Assembly: GCA_030672345.1 (NCBI GenBank)
Contig: DAOVGO010000143.1
Coordinates: forward strand, 1-8,994
Direction: 5' to 3'
Length of the DNA stretch: 8,994 nucleotides
DNA from: Methanosarcinales archaeon
GTDB taxonomy: Archaea; Halobacteriota; Methanosarcinia; Methanosarcinales; Methanogasteraceae
A program made the translations under genes and the position numbers. The notes beneath the pieces were generated by a model. It searched no databases, was not told the origin of the DNA, and worked only from the letters and a program-made list of their open reading frames with translations. Numbering within the stretch: the stretch's first letter is position 1; each line of letters starts with the position of its first letter. This document shows, in pieces, positions 1 to 5,482 of the stretch.

Positions 1-731
1 GAATGTAAATGAAATATCGATCGAGAATAAAACATCGTCTTATTCTGGATATTACTGCTATGACGAGGAGTATATTAGAATTGATGGGCAGAAATGTTAT
101 CGTTTGACATTGTATGATTCGGTGCTCAACATTCCTGTTTCTGAGGAAATATCCAATAATTTAAAGTATGATACCATATTCTCATTTTTAAAGCGATCTT
201 TGCAGGGAAAACCTCTGTATGCGATAACAACAGATCATGTTAGGATGTATAAGCCGATGATTGACAAATTGGGAGCTTTGCACCAACTTTGCATATTTCA
301 TTTCTTCAAATTGATTGGAGATGATGTTTACGATATCCTAAAGTCGAGAGAGGTATTATACAGAGATAAAATCAGATTGTGCATGTATTTCACTGATATT
401 AAAAACGTATTCAGAGTTTACGATGAAGAAATCGCTATAGAACTGTTTGAGACGTTGATAGATGATTTTGATGCGATCCCATCAGTTTTGCAGAAGTGTA
501 TCATGGAAAAGATCATTCCAGACTTTGGTAGGCTGATTGCGTTTATGCGAGATGGTTTGATCGCACGGACAAGCAATCAGTGTGAAAATTACTATTCGAC
601 CTGACCGATCCCGGGGAGATAAAGCACAAATACCGGACATATCTTGGGATATTAGCATATCTTGCCAGAAAGATGAAGTGTTGGACCGCGAAGTTCGGTC
701 AGGTACTCGAACACTTGCGTAATGTGGCAGC
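1..731 (+). pseudogene. DDE transposase, 5' part missing at window edge, frameshifted
   Basis: The reading frame is open from base 2 and codes for the catalytic core of a DDE transposase: a YDEEYIRIDG block (first acidic residue, codon 62–64), an ITTDHVRMY block (second Asp, codon 233–235) and an SNQCENYY block (Glu, codon 584–586), with an HQLCIFHFFK stretch between them. The layout DE-Y-I…G…D / TTD…Y / N..E is the usual IS transposase order; I cannot name the IS family with confidence. The frame stops at TGA 602–604, but the -1 frame continues at once from 601 with coherent protein (LTDPGEIKHKYRTYLGILAYL…KFGQVLEHLRN) up to the intron junction at 731. I infer one lost base near 600, so the gene is probably dead. 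The N-terminus and left IS end lie outside the window. The A+T content is higher than in the host genes to the right. Confidence 0.75.
717..731 (+). other. Group II intron target: IBS2 (717–723) and IBS1 (726–731) in the 5' exon
   Basis: The last 15 bases of the 5' exon contain GCGTAAT (717–723) and GGCAGC (726–731). Each finds a complementary stretch inside the intron: GTTACGC at 957–963 (7 pairs, one G·U) and GCTGCT at 997–1002 (6 pairs, one G·U, extendable by two more wobbles). The order and spacing fit IBS2/IBS1 immediately before a 5' splice site, which fixes the junction at 731/732. Pairing was found by eye; no folding was run. Confidence 0.6.
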
Positions 732-956
732 GTGCGACAAGAAGCTGCATCGCGAATTGCCATTGTGGCTACCCCTTCCATTCGGGGCAATCCTAATGTG
801 AAACGCGCGAATGGTAACGTTTGTGCGTTAAGCTCACAGGACAACGTGAAAAGTCTGAAAGCCTACGTTCGGACCGACTGCCAGGATAAGAACGCTAAGA
901 AGAGCGTAATGCGAACCATTGAAAGAGTCGTGAATTACGATAAGCGAAATTAGGCT

Positions 957-963
957 GTTACGC
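957..963 (+). other. Candidate EBS2 of the group II intron
   Basis: GTTACGC here can pair with GCGTAAT at 717–723 in the 5' exon (seven pairs including one G·U). It lies about 35 nt before the EBS1 loop, which is the usual order in domain Id. The assignment is by complementarity and position only. Confidence 0.5.
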
Positions 964-988
964 TTAGACCAAAAGGTATGGAATCAGA

Positions 989-1014
989 CTATAATGGCTG
1001 CTGTCACATTATAG
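989..1014 (+). other. EBS1 stem-loop of the group II intron
   Basis: A perfect 8-bp stem, CTATAATG (989–996) with CATTATAG (1007–1014), presents the 10-nt loop GCTGCTGTCA. The first six loop bases pair with the last six bases of the 5' exon (GGCAGC, one G·U). A hairpin loop complementary to the exon end is the hallmark of EBS1 and explains why the intron sits at this site. Confidence 0.68.
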
Positions 1015-1243
1015 GGAATGGACAGGCGGTTCCCGGCTTAGAGATGGCTTCTAAGGCGTTCATAATTATTCGCGATGCGGAACCCGGGTTCACCACATAT
1101 GCTCCCAAATAGCTGGGTAGTAGTTCCGTAAGGAGTAACGAAGGCATAGGTGGTAGAGGAATCGGTAAAAAGCGAATGGCGGCTTGTAATGAGTTGTATA
1201 GAGGTTCAGAATTTGCCTTAACCCGAAAGGGTGCTGACTTACC

Positions 1244-1250
1244 GGAGGTG
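1244..1250 (+). promoter_or_regulatory. Shine–Dalgarno site of the intron RT
   Basis: GGAGGTG sits 9 nt before ATG 1260 and matches the anti-SD end of archaeal and bacterial 16S rRNA. No comparable site precedes the in-frame ATG at 1176, so it decides the start. Confidence 0.55.
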
Positions 1251-1259
1251 TTTTGTTGT

Positions 1260-2762
1260 ATGCACGGCGGCAAACCTGTGAATGTAAGTAGTTCAATTAC
1301 GCCGATAGGCGAGAGACTTGCAGACATCAGAACTAATCTCCAATGGATTGATATCAATTGGGAAATAGTTGAAAAACATGTTAACAGGCTGCAAACCAGA
1401 ATTACAAAAGCAGTTAAACAAGGAAAATGGTATCTGGTCAAGAGATTACAGTATCTGCTAACTCATTCGTTTTATGCGAAATTGTTAGCAGTAAGAACAG
1501 TAACACAGAATAAGGGAAGGAGAACAGTAGGAATCGATGGCAAGAAGTGGATAACGCCCAACGCCAAAATGAAAGCTGCTCTCAAATTATCTGATAAGAA
1601 GTATAAAGCAAAACCATTAAGAAGAGTCTACATCCCGAAACATGGAACGACAAAGAAGCGCCCCCTGAGTATCCCGACCATGCATGATAGGGCGATGCAG
1701 GCGCTGTACGCCTTTGCATTAAGCCCAATTGCGGAAGCAACCGCAGATATCTGTTCATTTGGCTTCAGAAAGTATAGAAGCGCGCATGATGCATGTGTGC
1801 AGGCTTTCACTTGCTTAAGCAAGAAGAATTCTGCGGAATGGGTTCTGGAAGGTGATATCAAGGGTTGTTTTGACAACATCAACCATGAATGGCTTCTGGA
1901 TAATATTCCGATGGATAAGTCGGCATTAAAGCAGTTTCTCAAGGCGGGATTCGTGTATAACCGTAATCTGAATCCTACAAAAGTAGGAACACCACAAGGA
2001 GGTATTATATCTCCGTTACTGGCGAATATGACTTTAGATGTGATGGAAAACGTAATTTCATCTGAATATCATGCCAGTAAAAGTGGAATAATCAATAAAA
2101 GGCGTTATAATACTCACAAAGTGAATTTTGTGAGGTATGCGGACGATTTTATTGTTACTGCAGATTCAGAAGAAACCGCTAACGAGATTGCCGAACTGAT
2201 TAAATTGTTCCTGAAGGAACGAGGTCTGGAATTATCGGAGGAAAAGACTCTGATCACTCATATCGATGATGGTTTTGACTTGTTGGGCTGGAACTTCCGG
2301 AAGTATAAGGGAAAACTCCTGATTAAGCCATCTAAGAAGTCGATTGCGAAGGTTACCCGTAAGATCAGTGACGTGATAAAAGACGGAAAAGCATGGAAAC
2401 AGGAGAATCTCATAAAGGCTCTGAATCCCATCATCATTGGATGGTCGAATTATCATCTATCAGTCGTATCCAGTGTCGTATTCAGCAAACTGGATAATAT
2501 AATCTGGAATATGCTCTGGAGATGGGCGAAGAGAAGGCATCCAAATAAATCAAGAACCTGGATTGCTAATAAATATTGGCATCGAGAAGGGTCTCGGAGA
2601 TGGGTGTTCTCTACGGAAACGATTCGGCTAAAACGCTTCCCAGATACGAAGATTGTCAGACATATCAGTCTGAAGCTCGATAAAAACCCTTATCTTGACT
2701 ATGAATACTTTAACTTGCGGAAACTCAGAGCGGGTATCCGAAAACTGCTGCCCTGGGACTGA
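1260..2762 (+). CDS. ltrA: Group II intron reverse transcriptase/maturase (LtrA-type, no HNH domain)
   Basis: This is the intron-encoded protein (500 aa) that binds the intron RNA, aids splicing and copies the RNA at the new DNA site. In order it has: an N-terminal RT0-like segment (NWEIVEKHVNRLQTRI, about 33–48), RVYIPKHGTTKKRPLSIPT (about 122–139), the first catalytic Asp in EGDIKGCFDNI (about 197–207), TPQGGIISPLLAN (about 244–256), the FVRYADDFIV active site with YADD at 293–296, and the maturase/thumb region with LNPIIIGWSNYH (about 388–399). The tail (HPNKSRTWIANKYW…KIVRH…LDKNPYLDYEYF) looks like chloroplast-like-class maturases, but no Cys-rich HNH endonuclease follows; the protein ends at LLPWD only 18 nt before domain V. 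I prefer ATG 1260 because GGAGGTG (1244–1250) lies 9 nt upstream. The frame is open to ATG 1176, adding 28 residues from ribozyme sequence. Confidence 0.93.
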   Translation: MHGGKPVNVSSSITPIGERLADIRTNLQWIDINWEIVEKHVNRLQTRITKAVKQGKWYLVKRLQYLLTHSFYAKLLAVRTVTQNKGRRTVGIDGKKWITPNAKMKAALKLSDKKYKAKPLRRVYIPKHGTTKKRPLSIPTMHDRAMQALYAFALSPIAEATADICSFGFRKYRSAHDACVQAFTCLSKKNSAEWVLEGDIKGCFDNINHEWLLDNIPMDKSALKQFLKAGFVYNRNLNPTKVGTPQGGIISPLLANMTLDVMENVISSEYHASKSGIINKRRYNTHKVNFVRYADDFIVTADSEETANEIAELIKLFLKERGLELSEEKTLITHIDDGFDLLGWNFRKYKGKLLIKPSKKSIAKVTRKISDVIKDGKAWKQENLIKALNPIIIGWSNYHLSVVSSVVFSKLDNIIWNMLWRWAKRRHPNKSRTWIANKYWHREGSRRWVFSTETIRLKRFPDTKIVRHISLKLDKNPYLDYEYFNLRKLRAGIRKLLPWD

Positions 2763-2780
2763 AAGGGTTACAAAATGCTT

Positions 2781-2814
2781 GAGCCGTATGCGGCGAAAGT
2801 CGCACGTACGGTTC
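2781..2814 (+). ncRNA. Group II intron domain V
   Basis: The 34-nt hairpin begins GAGCCGTATGCGGC and ends GTCGCACGTACGGTTC around a GAAA tetraloop, with the AGC catalytic triad near the 5' strand. This is the most conserved part of group II introns and holds the two catalytic metal ions. All key positions are intact, so the ribozyme looks competent. Confidence 0.93.
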
Positions 2815-2817
2815 TTA

Positions 2818-2861
2818 GACGAGGAGGCGCGAGTAATTGCGTCTTCTTAGTCTACCTCGAT
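2818..2861 (+). ncRNA. Group II intron domain VI with bulged branch-point A and 3' end
   Basis: Three nucleotides after domain V, CGAGG (2820–2824) pairs with CCTCG (2855–2859) and leaves A2854 bulged on the 3' strand. AGGC can pair with GTCT above it, and GCGA/TTGC closes a GTAA loop. A2854 is the eighth base from the proposed 3' end at 2861, the standard distance for the lariat branch point. The intron would end in AT, fitting the AY rule. Confidence 0.7.
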
Positions 2862-2946
2862 AAATAGAAAACGTTATGATATATTAGTTTTATCCTTTCG
2901 AAAAACTATATGCCAGCTTAAGTTTACGGAAATGCATGGTATATGA
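2862..2946 (+). pseudogene. 3' exon: end of the interrupted transposase gene
   Basis: After removal of the intron, GC (730–731) joins AAATAG… and the -1 transposase frame reads ANRKRYDILVLSFRKTICQLKFTEMHGI to a TGA at 2944–2946. I cannot tell whether these 28 residues are native transposase C-terminus or run into flanking DNA, because I do not recognise the terminal inverted repeat of the IS. The right IS end must lie in or just after this stretch. Confidence 0.35.
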
Positions 2947-3059
2947 AGCAATTGTGCGCAGATGATGTTGTGAGTACTCACAAAGAGGGGCGGCATGCCA
3001 GATATTGTCTCAACAGTGAGGTTGCAGCAACTCTTGCGTCAATGGTTGACCACAGGTGA
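2943..3059 (+). pseudogene. Possible ArsR-type winged-helix regulator remnant
   Basis: A 38-codon frame starting at ATG 2943 reads MKQLCADDVVSTHKEGRHARYCLNSEVAATLASMVDHR. The pattern 'L…D.VVS..KEGRH.RY.LN.E…LA.M' resembles the recognition-helix end plus β-wing and last helix of ArsR-family repressors. The N-terminal half of such a protein (about 50 residues with the rest of the HTH) is absent: the frame is closed by TAA about 10 codons upstream. I infer a fragment left when the IS landed or the region decayed. No clear ribosome site precedes it. The match is short and judged by eye, so a chance ORF remains possible. Confidence 0.33.
2968..2983. repeat. 16-bp perfect palindrome
   Basis: TTGTGAGTACTCACAA reads the same on both strands. 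It lies inside the ArsR-like frame (codons for VVSTHK), so it could be chance in coding sequence, a decayed operator, or part of the IS end. It has no unpaired loop, which makes an RNA hairpin role unlikely. Confidence 0.5.
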
Positions 3060-3073
3060 TGGTGCGTTCAGCT

Positions 3074-3105
3074 AAGTCATGTGAACACCGACTGTGTGAT
3101 GACTT
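3074..3105. repeat. Inverted repeat / hairpin in gene-free stretch
   Basis: AAGTCAT (3074–3080) and ATGACTT (3099–3105) are perfect complements. Inside them ACAC/GTGT forms a further 4-bp stem with a CGACT loop. The 3060–3186 stretch otherwise holds no ORF that I can support. The hairpin could be a remnant of a mobile-element end or an RNA structure downstream of the convergent genes. Confidence 0.4.
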
Positions 3106-3144
3106 CGCCACTGATGACACATTGGCACAGACTTGTGGGTATCC

Positions 3145-3163
3145 AAACAAATAGAAATGAAAA
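3145..3163 (-). terminator. T-rich terminator candidate of the regulator–membrane protein operon
   Basis: Read on the - strand, TTTTCATTTCTATTTGTTT begins 24 nt after the stop codon at 3187. Archaeal RNA polymerase commonly stops at such U-runs without a strong hairpin. Supported by base composition and position only. Confidence 0.35.
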
Positions 3164-3186
3164 GGTACCCTCGCACACCGAAACAT

Positions 3187-4482
3187 TCATCCCAGCCGGT
3201 AGATGCAGACATCATCGTTCTCAAATATCCTCTCAAAAGGCTCCGGATCAGAGCAACTAATCAAACGATAGTACATCGACTGTTCGTACGACTGCTCAAT
3301 CTCTGATTGCGATGATACCTCAGATTTCTGGTCAAGTGCTTCTGTCATAGCCCAGAACAAGCTGGGTCCGTAGTATCGCGGCAGATATACGATGGTTGCG
3401 CCGTACTCATCCGCAATACCCTTCGCTTCCTCAGCCGAGTCGGTCACAAAGAACCACGCAACATCTGCCACCCGCTCGTCTGGCTCAAATTCGTTAATCG
3501 AGGTCGGTCGTGCGACCGTGTGCTCGATTCTCTCTGATGCATAGCATATCACAGGAGTCTTGCCAGCCGCCTCGATCTCGAGCGTGGAATCCCACCATGC
3601 CATGACCACCGCAGCATCAGCACCACCGGTCTCCCCGAGGAACCGGATCGCATCGTAGGTATCCTGTGAAATGAAACGACCCGATGTGAACTCCTTTGAA
3701 TCGATGAAATACGAGACGTCCTGACCACCCATCCATGTACCAGCCACAAAATCATCATTTAGCGCGTACAATTTAATCTCCCGATTCTCTCCGAATTCTT
3801 CTACCACCATGGAGGCTTTCTGCTGATTCAGATGGTTGTAATAAACGACCAATCCGACAGATGCCGCCGCAACAAGAATTACCGTGATTGCAATCGTCAG
3901 GTAGGATTTATTTCTTGTCTTGGGAATGTGCGGCTCCCTGATGCTGCGAAAGAGCATAAGAACGCTCAACAGAGCCGGCAGCGCGATCAGCACGGAGTAC
4001 GCGATGAGCGTGGGCTGATCGAATGTGTAGTTGGAGAGCGGTCCCCTGATAAGCACCGCAACACCGCTGTACCGGATATGCGCCATGAATTGGTGCAGGT
4101 ATGCGAAGAACGCAATTGCAAGTGCGATGTTAGCGAGCGCAAGTATCTTGCAGACGTTATCGTAAGAATTATCTCTTCTCACGAAGCTAAATGAGAGTAC
4201 AAGCGAGATGATTCCGATTGTAAGCAGAAGCCCCGATGCCACGAAGTTGATATCCATGGTCCACCACGAAAACATCCGAGTGTTTGGCTGCGATAAGACC
4301 CGCAGAGCAGTCGATATGAGATAAAGAGCAAAAGCAAGGTGGATAACTCCCAAAAAAATCTTGCTGTTACTTTTTAGCTGTGTCACGGTCCGGTTTTCAT
4401 TCGAAAACATAAATTCTTCCTCCTTTATTATCTGTTCCTTCACAGGACACCATCCAAGCAGTTTCTTGATAAGTTCGGTCAT
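3187..4482 (-). CDS. Five-TM membrane protein with STT3/AglB-like C-terminal domain and DUF1673-like N-terminus
   Basis: A 431-aa membrane protein of unknown function. Residues 3–13 (ELIKKLLGWCP) resemble the opening signature of DUF1673 proteins of Methanosarcina. Hydrophobic segments at about 41–62, 78–100, 110–131, 157–178 and 193–215 predict five TM helices. Residues 216–431 form a globular part that resembles the soluble C-terminal domain of archaeal oligosaccharyltransferase: TYDAIRFLGE…AAVVMAWWDS with WWD at 296–298, AGKTPVICYASERI (307–319), ADVAWFFVTDSAEEAKGIADEYGATIVYLPR (339–369), and the closing FERIFENDDVCIYRLG. STT3/AglB has 10–13 TM helices with acidic catalytic loops before this domain; here those are absent, and WWDYG reads WWDST. 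I infer a non-catalytic relative, perhaps acceptor-sequon binding or regulatory. Its ATG overlaps the stop of the upstream HTH gene (ATGA), with GAGGGG five nt before it, so it is translationally coupled to that regulator. Confidence 0.8.
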   Translation of the reverse strand: MTELIKKLLGWCPVKEQIIKEEEFMFSNENRTVTQLKSNSKIFLGVIHLAFALYLISTALRVLSQPNTRMFSWWTMDINFVASGLLLTIGIISLVLSFSFVRRDNSYDNVCKILALANIALAIAFFAYLHQFMAHIRYSGVAVLIRGPLSNYTFDQPTLIAYSVLIALPALLSVLMLFRSIREPHIPKTRNKSYLTIAITVILVAAASVGLVVYYNHLNQQKASMVVEEFGENREIKLYALNDDFVAGTWMGGQDVSYFIDSKEFTSGRFISQDTYDAIRFLGETGGADAAVVMAWWDSTLEIEAAGKTPVICYASERIEHTVARPTSINEFEPDERVADVAWFFVTDSAEEAKGIADEYGATIVYLPRYYGPSLFWAMTEALDQKSEVSSQSEIEQSYEQSMYYRLISCSDPEPFERIFENDDVCIYRLG

Positions 4483-4925
4483 ACGATCCCCTCAAGTTTC
4501 CGGAATAGCTCATCAGCCATCTCTGCTGGGCTTTCTGACCCAGCAAGCGATATTTCCATCTCGCCCGCGTAGTCGCGCAGGAGCCCCTCGCACTCGTGAG
4601 CGCGGCTGCACCCGCCACAGTCCCCATCGTGCCGGTACCAGACCTGCACCCCGTGCTTTGCAGAGATGAAGATGATCGCATCGGTATTCAGTTGAACCGA
4701 TCTGCCGAAGAGCACCCCGCGCTCGAAATTCACTTTCGTGACCTCAATGCGGTTTGATCTTGCCATCTCCAGGAGAACCCGTGATATCTTCGAGTCCATG
4801 CCCTGAAGCGCTTTGGATACCGACTGACGGCTGACACTGAAACTTCTGGCTATCTCCGCGCCTGCCACGCCGTCCCTGCGCAGCCGCCAGAACTCAAACT
4901 GCCGTTCGTTGAGCGGTAGGAACAT
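4479..4925 (-). CDS. Small HTH transcriptional regulator with Cys cluster (Tfx/sigma-4-like HTH)
   Basis: A 148-aa DNA-binding protein. Residues 5–42 (LNERQFEFWRLRRDGVAGAEIARSFSVSRQSVSKAL) are a clear helix-turn-helix of the sigma-70 region 4/Tfx kind; the helix after the turn is VSRQSVSKAL. It is followed by MDSKISRVLLEMARSNRIEV and a second domain (about 62–120) with SAKHGVQVWYRHDGDCGGCSRAHEC. C103, C106 and C112 (plus H110) could hold Zn or a redox-sensitive site. I recall similar proteins in methanogens, as a small family of unknown targets. It overlaps the membrane protein gene by 4 bp and probably controls this pair, including itself. The start at 4925 is supported by a TATA box at the exact distance for a leaderless transcript. 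Its ligand or signal cannot be read from the sequence. Confidence 0.85.
   Translation of the reverse strand: MFLPLNERQFEFWRLRRDGVAGAEIARSFSVSRQSVSKALQGMDSKISRVLLEMARSNRIEVTKVNFERGVLFGRSVQLNTDAIIFISAKHGVQVWYRHDGDCGGCSRAHECEGLLRDYAGEMEISLAGSESPAEMADELFRKLEGIV
4488..4493 (-). promoter_or_regulatory. Shine–Dalgarno site of the membrane protein, inside the regulator gene
   Basis: GAGGGG on the - strand lies 5 nt before ATG 4482, within the last codons of the HTH gene. Together with the ATGA stop/start overlap it fixes the start and shows translational coupling. Confidence 0.6.
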
Positions 4926-4948
4926 GTGTCAACCGATGTAGGTTTACA

Positions 4949-4963
4949 TATAAAAAGTTTTTG
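4949..4963 (-). promoter_or_regulatory. TATA box and BRE of the HTH regulator, probable leaderless start
   Basis: On the - strand CAAAAAC (BRE-like, 4957–4963) precedes TTTTTATA (4949–4956). The TATA box spans -31 to -24 relative to the A of ATG 4925, so transcription should begin at or next to the start codon. No Shine–Dalgarno sequence lies before that ATG, in agreement. Confidence 0.6.
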
Positions 4964-4979
4964 GCATGTCTGTGATGCC
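4963..4979. promoter_or_regulatory. Candidate operator GGCAT-N7-ATGCC at the regulator promoter
   Basis: Inverted half-sites GGCAT (4963–4967) and ATGCC (4975–4979) abut the BRE of the HTH gene. Centre-to-centre spacing is 12 bp, roughly one helical turn, and suits a dimeric HTH protein, so autoregulation is plausible. Half-sites of 5 bp can occur by chance. Confidence 0.3.
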
Positions 4980-5019
4980 CGGCGATCATTACATCTAACC
5001 TGCTTTTCCACAGTTTCCA

Positions 5020-5145
5020 CTAACGTTTCCTGCGCTCCGCAACCTCAAAAAACATCTCGACTGCGCCGGTCTTCCCGATGGACACCACCCCCAGAGTCTT
5101 CCCGATCGATGTGCGTAATCTTTGCCCCAGAGTTTCGAAGCGCAT
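5020..5145 (-). CDS. Overlapping 41-codon frame, likely out-of-frame tail of the HdrA-like gene
   Basis: In the +1 frame relative to the HdrA-like gene, ATG 5145 to TAG 5020 reads MRFETLGQRLRTSIGKTLGVVSIGKTGAVEMFFEVAERRKR. It looks more like real protein than the overlapping tail of the HdrA frame: an amphipathic start, an internal SIGKT-(L/G) duplication, a hydrophobic stretch and a basic end. The likeliest reading is that a one-base shift separated this tail from the HdrA-like frame (5020–5389 is 370 nt, one more than a multiple of three). An independent small gene is possible, but I see no good ribosome site. I do not recognise the sequence. Confidence 0.35.
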   Translation of the reverse strand: MRFETLGQRLRTSIGKTLGVVSIGKTGAVEMFFEVAERRKR

Positions 5146-5389
5146 CCTCAAGCAGGCGCTCAAAGGGCGTCTGGTGCATACGCGGCGAACATGCAGCTAT
5201 AACTACGCGATCAACGCCTGCCCCGATATCGCTCCTGATCTGCTCCTGTCCGGCGTCGGAACATGCGAACTCGATGCCTCTTGTGATGCAGACGCCATCA
5301 AGCTCCTGTGCGTACGCCACGATTGCATCTATATCGAGCACTCCGCCGATGTTGAGCCCGCAGTGGCATACGTACACTTCGATCTGCAT
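5045..5389 (-). CDS. Stand-alone HdrA N-terminal-like domain (truncated heterodisulfide reductase subunit A)
   Basis: Residues 1–82 match the N-terminal domain of HdrA, the FAD/Fe–S subunit that bifurcates electrons in the methanogen heterodisulfide reductase: VYVCHCGLNIGGVLDIDAIVAYAQELDGV (6–33), FACSDAGQEQI (41–51) and RVVIAACSPRMHQTPFERLLEDA (61–83), with Cys 8, 10, 43 and 67 kept. HdrA proteins are about 650 aa or more and continue with an FAD domain (usually NPYL.EMANIRE… next). Here the similarity ends at about residue 83, and the last 30 residues (…DREDSGGGVHREDRRSRDVF) are polar, low-complexity and unlike HdrA. The GXGXXG FAD motif and the ferredoxin clusters are absent. Either this is a remnant of a larger hdrA or a small domain protein. 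A TATA box sits at the leaderless distance from ATG 5389, which argues that it is still transcribed. Confidence 0.65.
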   Translation of the reverse strand: MQIEVYVCHCGLNIGGVLDIDAIVAYAQELDGVCITRGIEFACSDAGQEQIRSDIGAGVDRVVIAACSPRMHQTPFERLLEDALRNSGAKITHIDREDSGGGVHREDRRSRDVF

Positions 5390-5410
5390 ATACTGGTGTT
5401 TGTTTTAGTT

Positions 5411-5421
5411 CTTCTTATAGG
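5411..5421 (-). promoter_or_regulatory. TATA box of the HdrA-like gene, probable leaderless start
   Basis: On the - strand CCTATAAGAAG places TATAAGAA at -30 to -23 from the A of ATG 5389. No Shine–Dalgarno sequence precedes the ATG, so a leaderless message is expected, as for the HTH regulator downstream. The BRE is not obvious. Confidence 0.42.
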
Positions 5422-5482
5422 CACTATCTGGAAATCGGATCTCTGCAAGACTGCGTGGGCAACTTTAATCTCATTATTTCAT

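Larger units (their letters stand above)
732..2861 (+). mobile_element. Group II intron with encoded reverse transcriptase, inserted in transposase gene
   Basis: The element is a self-splicing retroelement RNA of about 2130 nt. It starts with GTGCGAC, the usual GUGYG 5' end, right after IBS1. It ends with domain V (2781–2814) and a domain VI in which CGAGG/CCTCG pairs flank a bulged A at 2854, giving a 3' end at …CTACCTCGAT (2861). Domains I–III occupy roughly 732–1200 and carry the EBS1 and EBS2 loops; domain IV holds the RT gene. The intron lies in the same sense as the transposase, so splicing would restore the host message. Joining 731 to 2862 keeps the -1 transposase frame open (…RNVAANRKRYDIL…). 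The alternative 3' end at 2855 cannot be excluded. Archaeal group II introns of bacterial origin are known in Methanosarcina. The intact RNA core and RT suggest a recent, possibly active copy. Confidence 0.88.

Noticed and set aside
482..844. 120-codon - strand frame opposite the transposase 3' end
   Set aside because: It crosses the exon–intron junction and opposes a clearly coding strand, so it is a chance frame.
732..953. 73-codon + strand frame beginning at the intron 5' end
   Set aside because: It covers domain I of the group II intron, which is structural RNA, and its composition is not protein-like.
1004..1441. 145-codon - strand frame across the ribozyme and RT start
   Set aside because: It lies antisense to the intron RNA core, where structure explains the sequence; the translation shows no protein motif.
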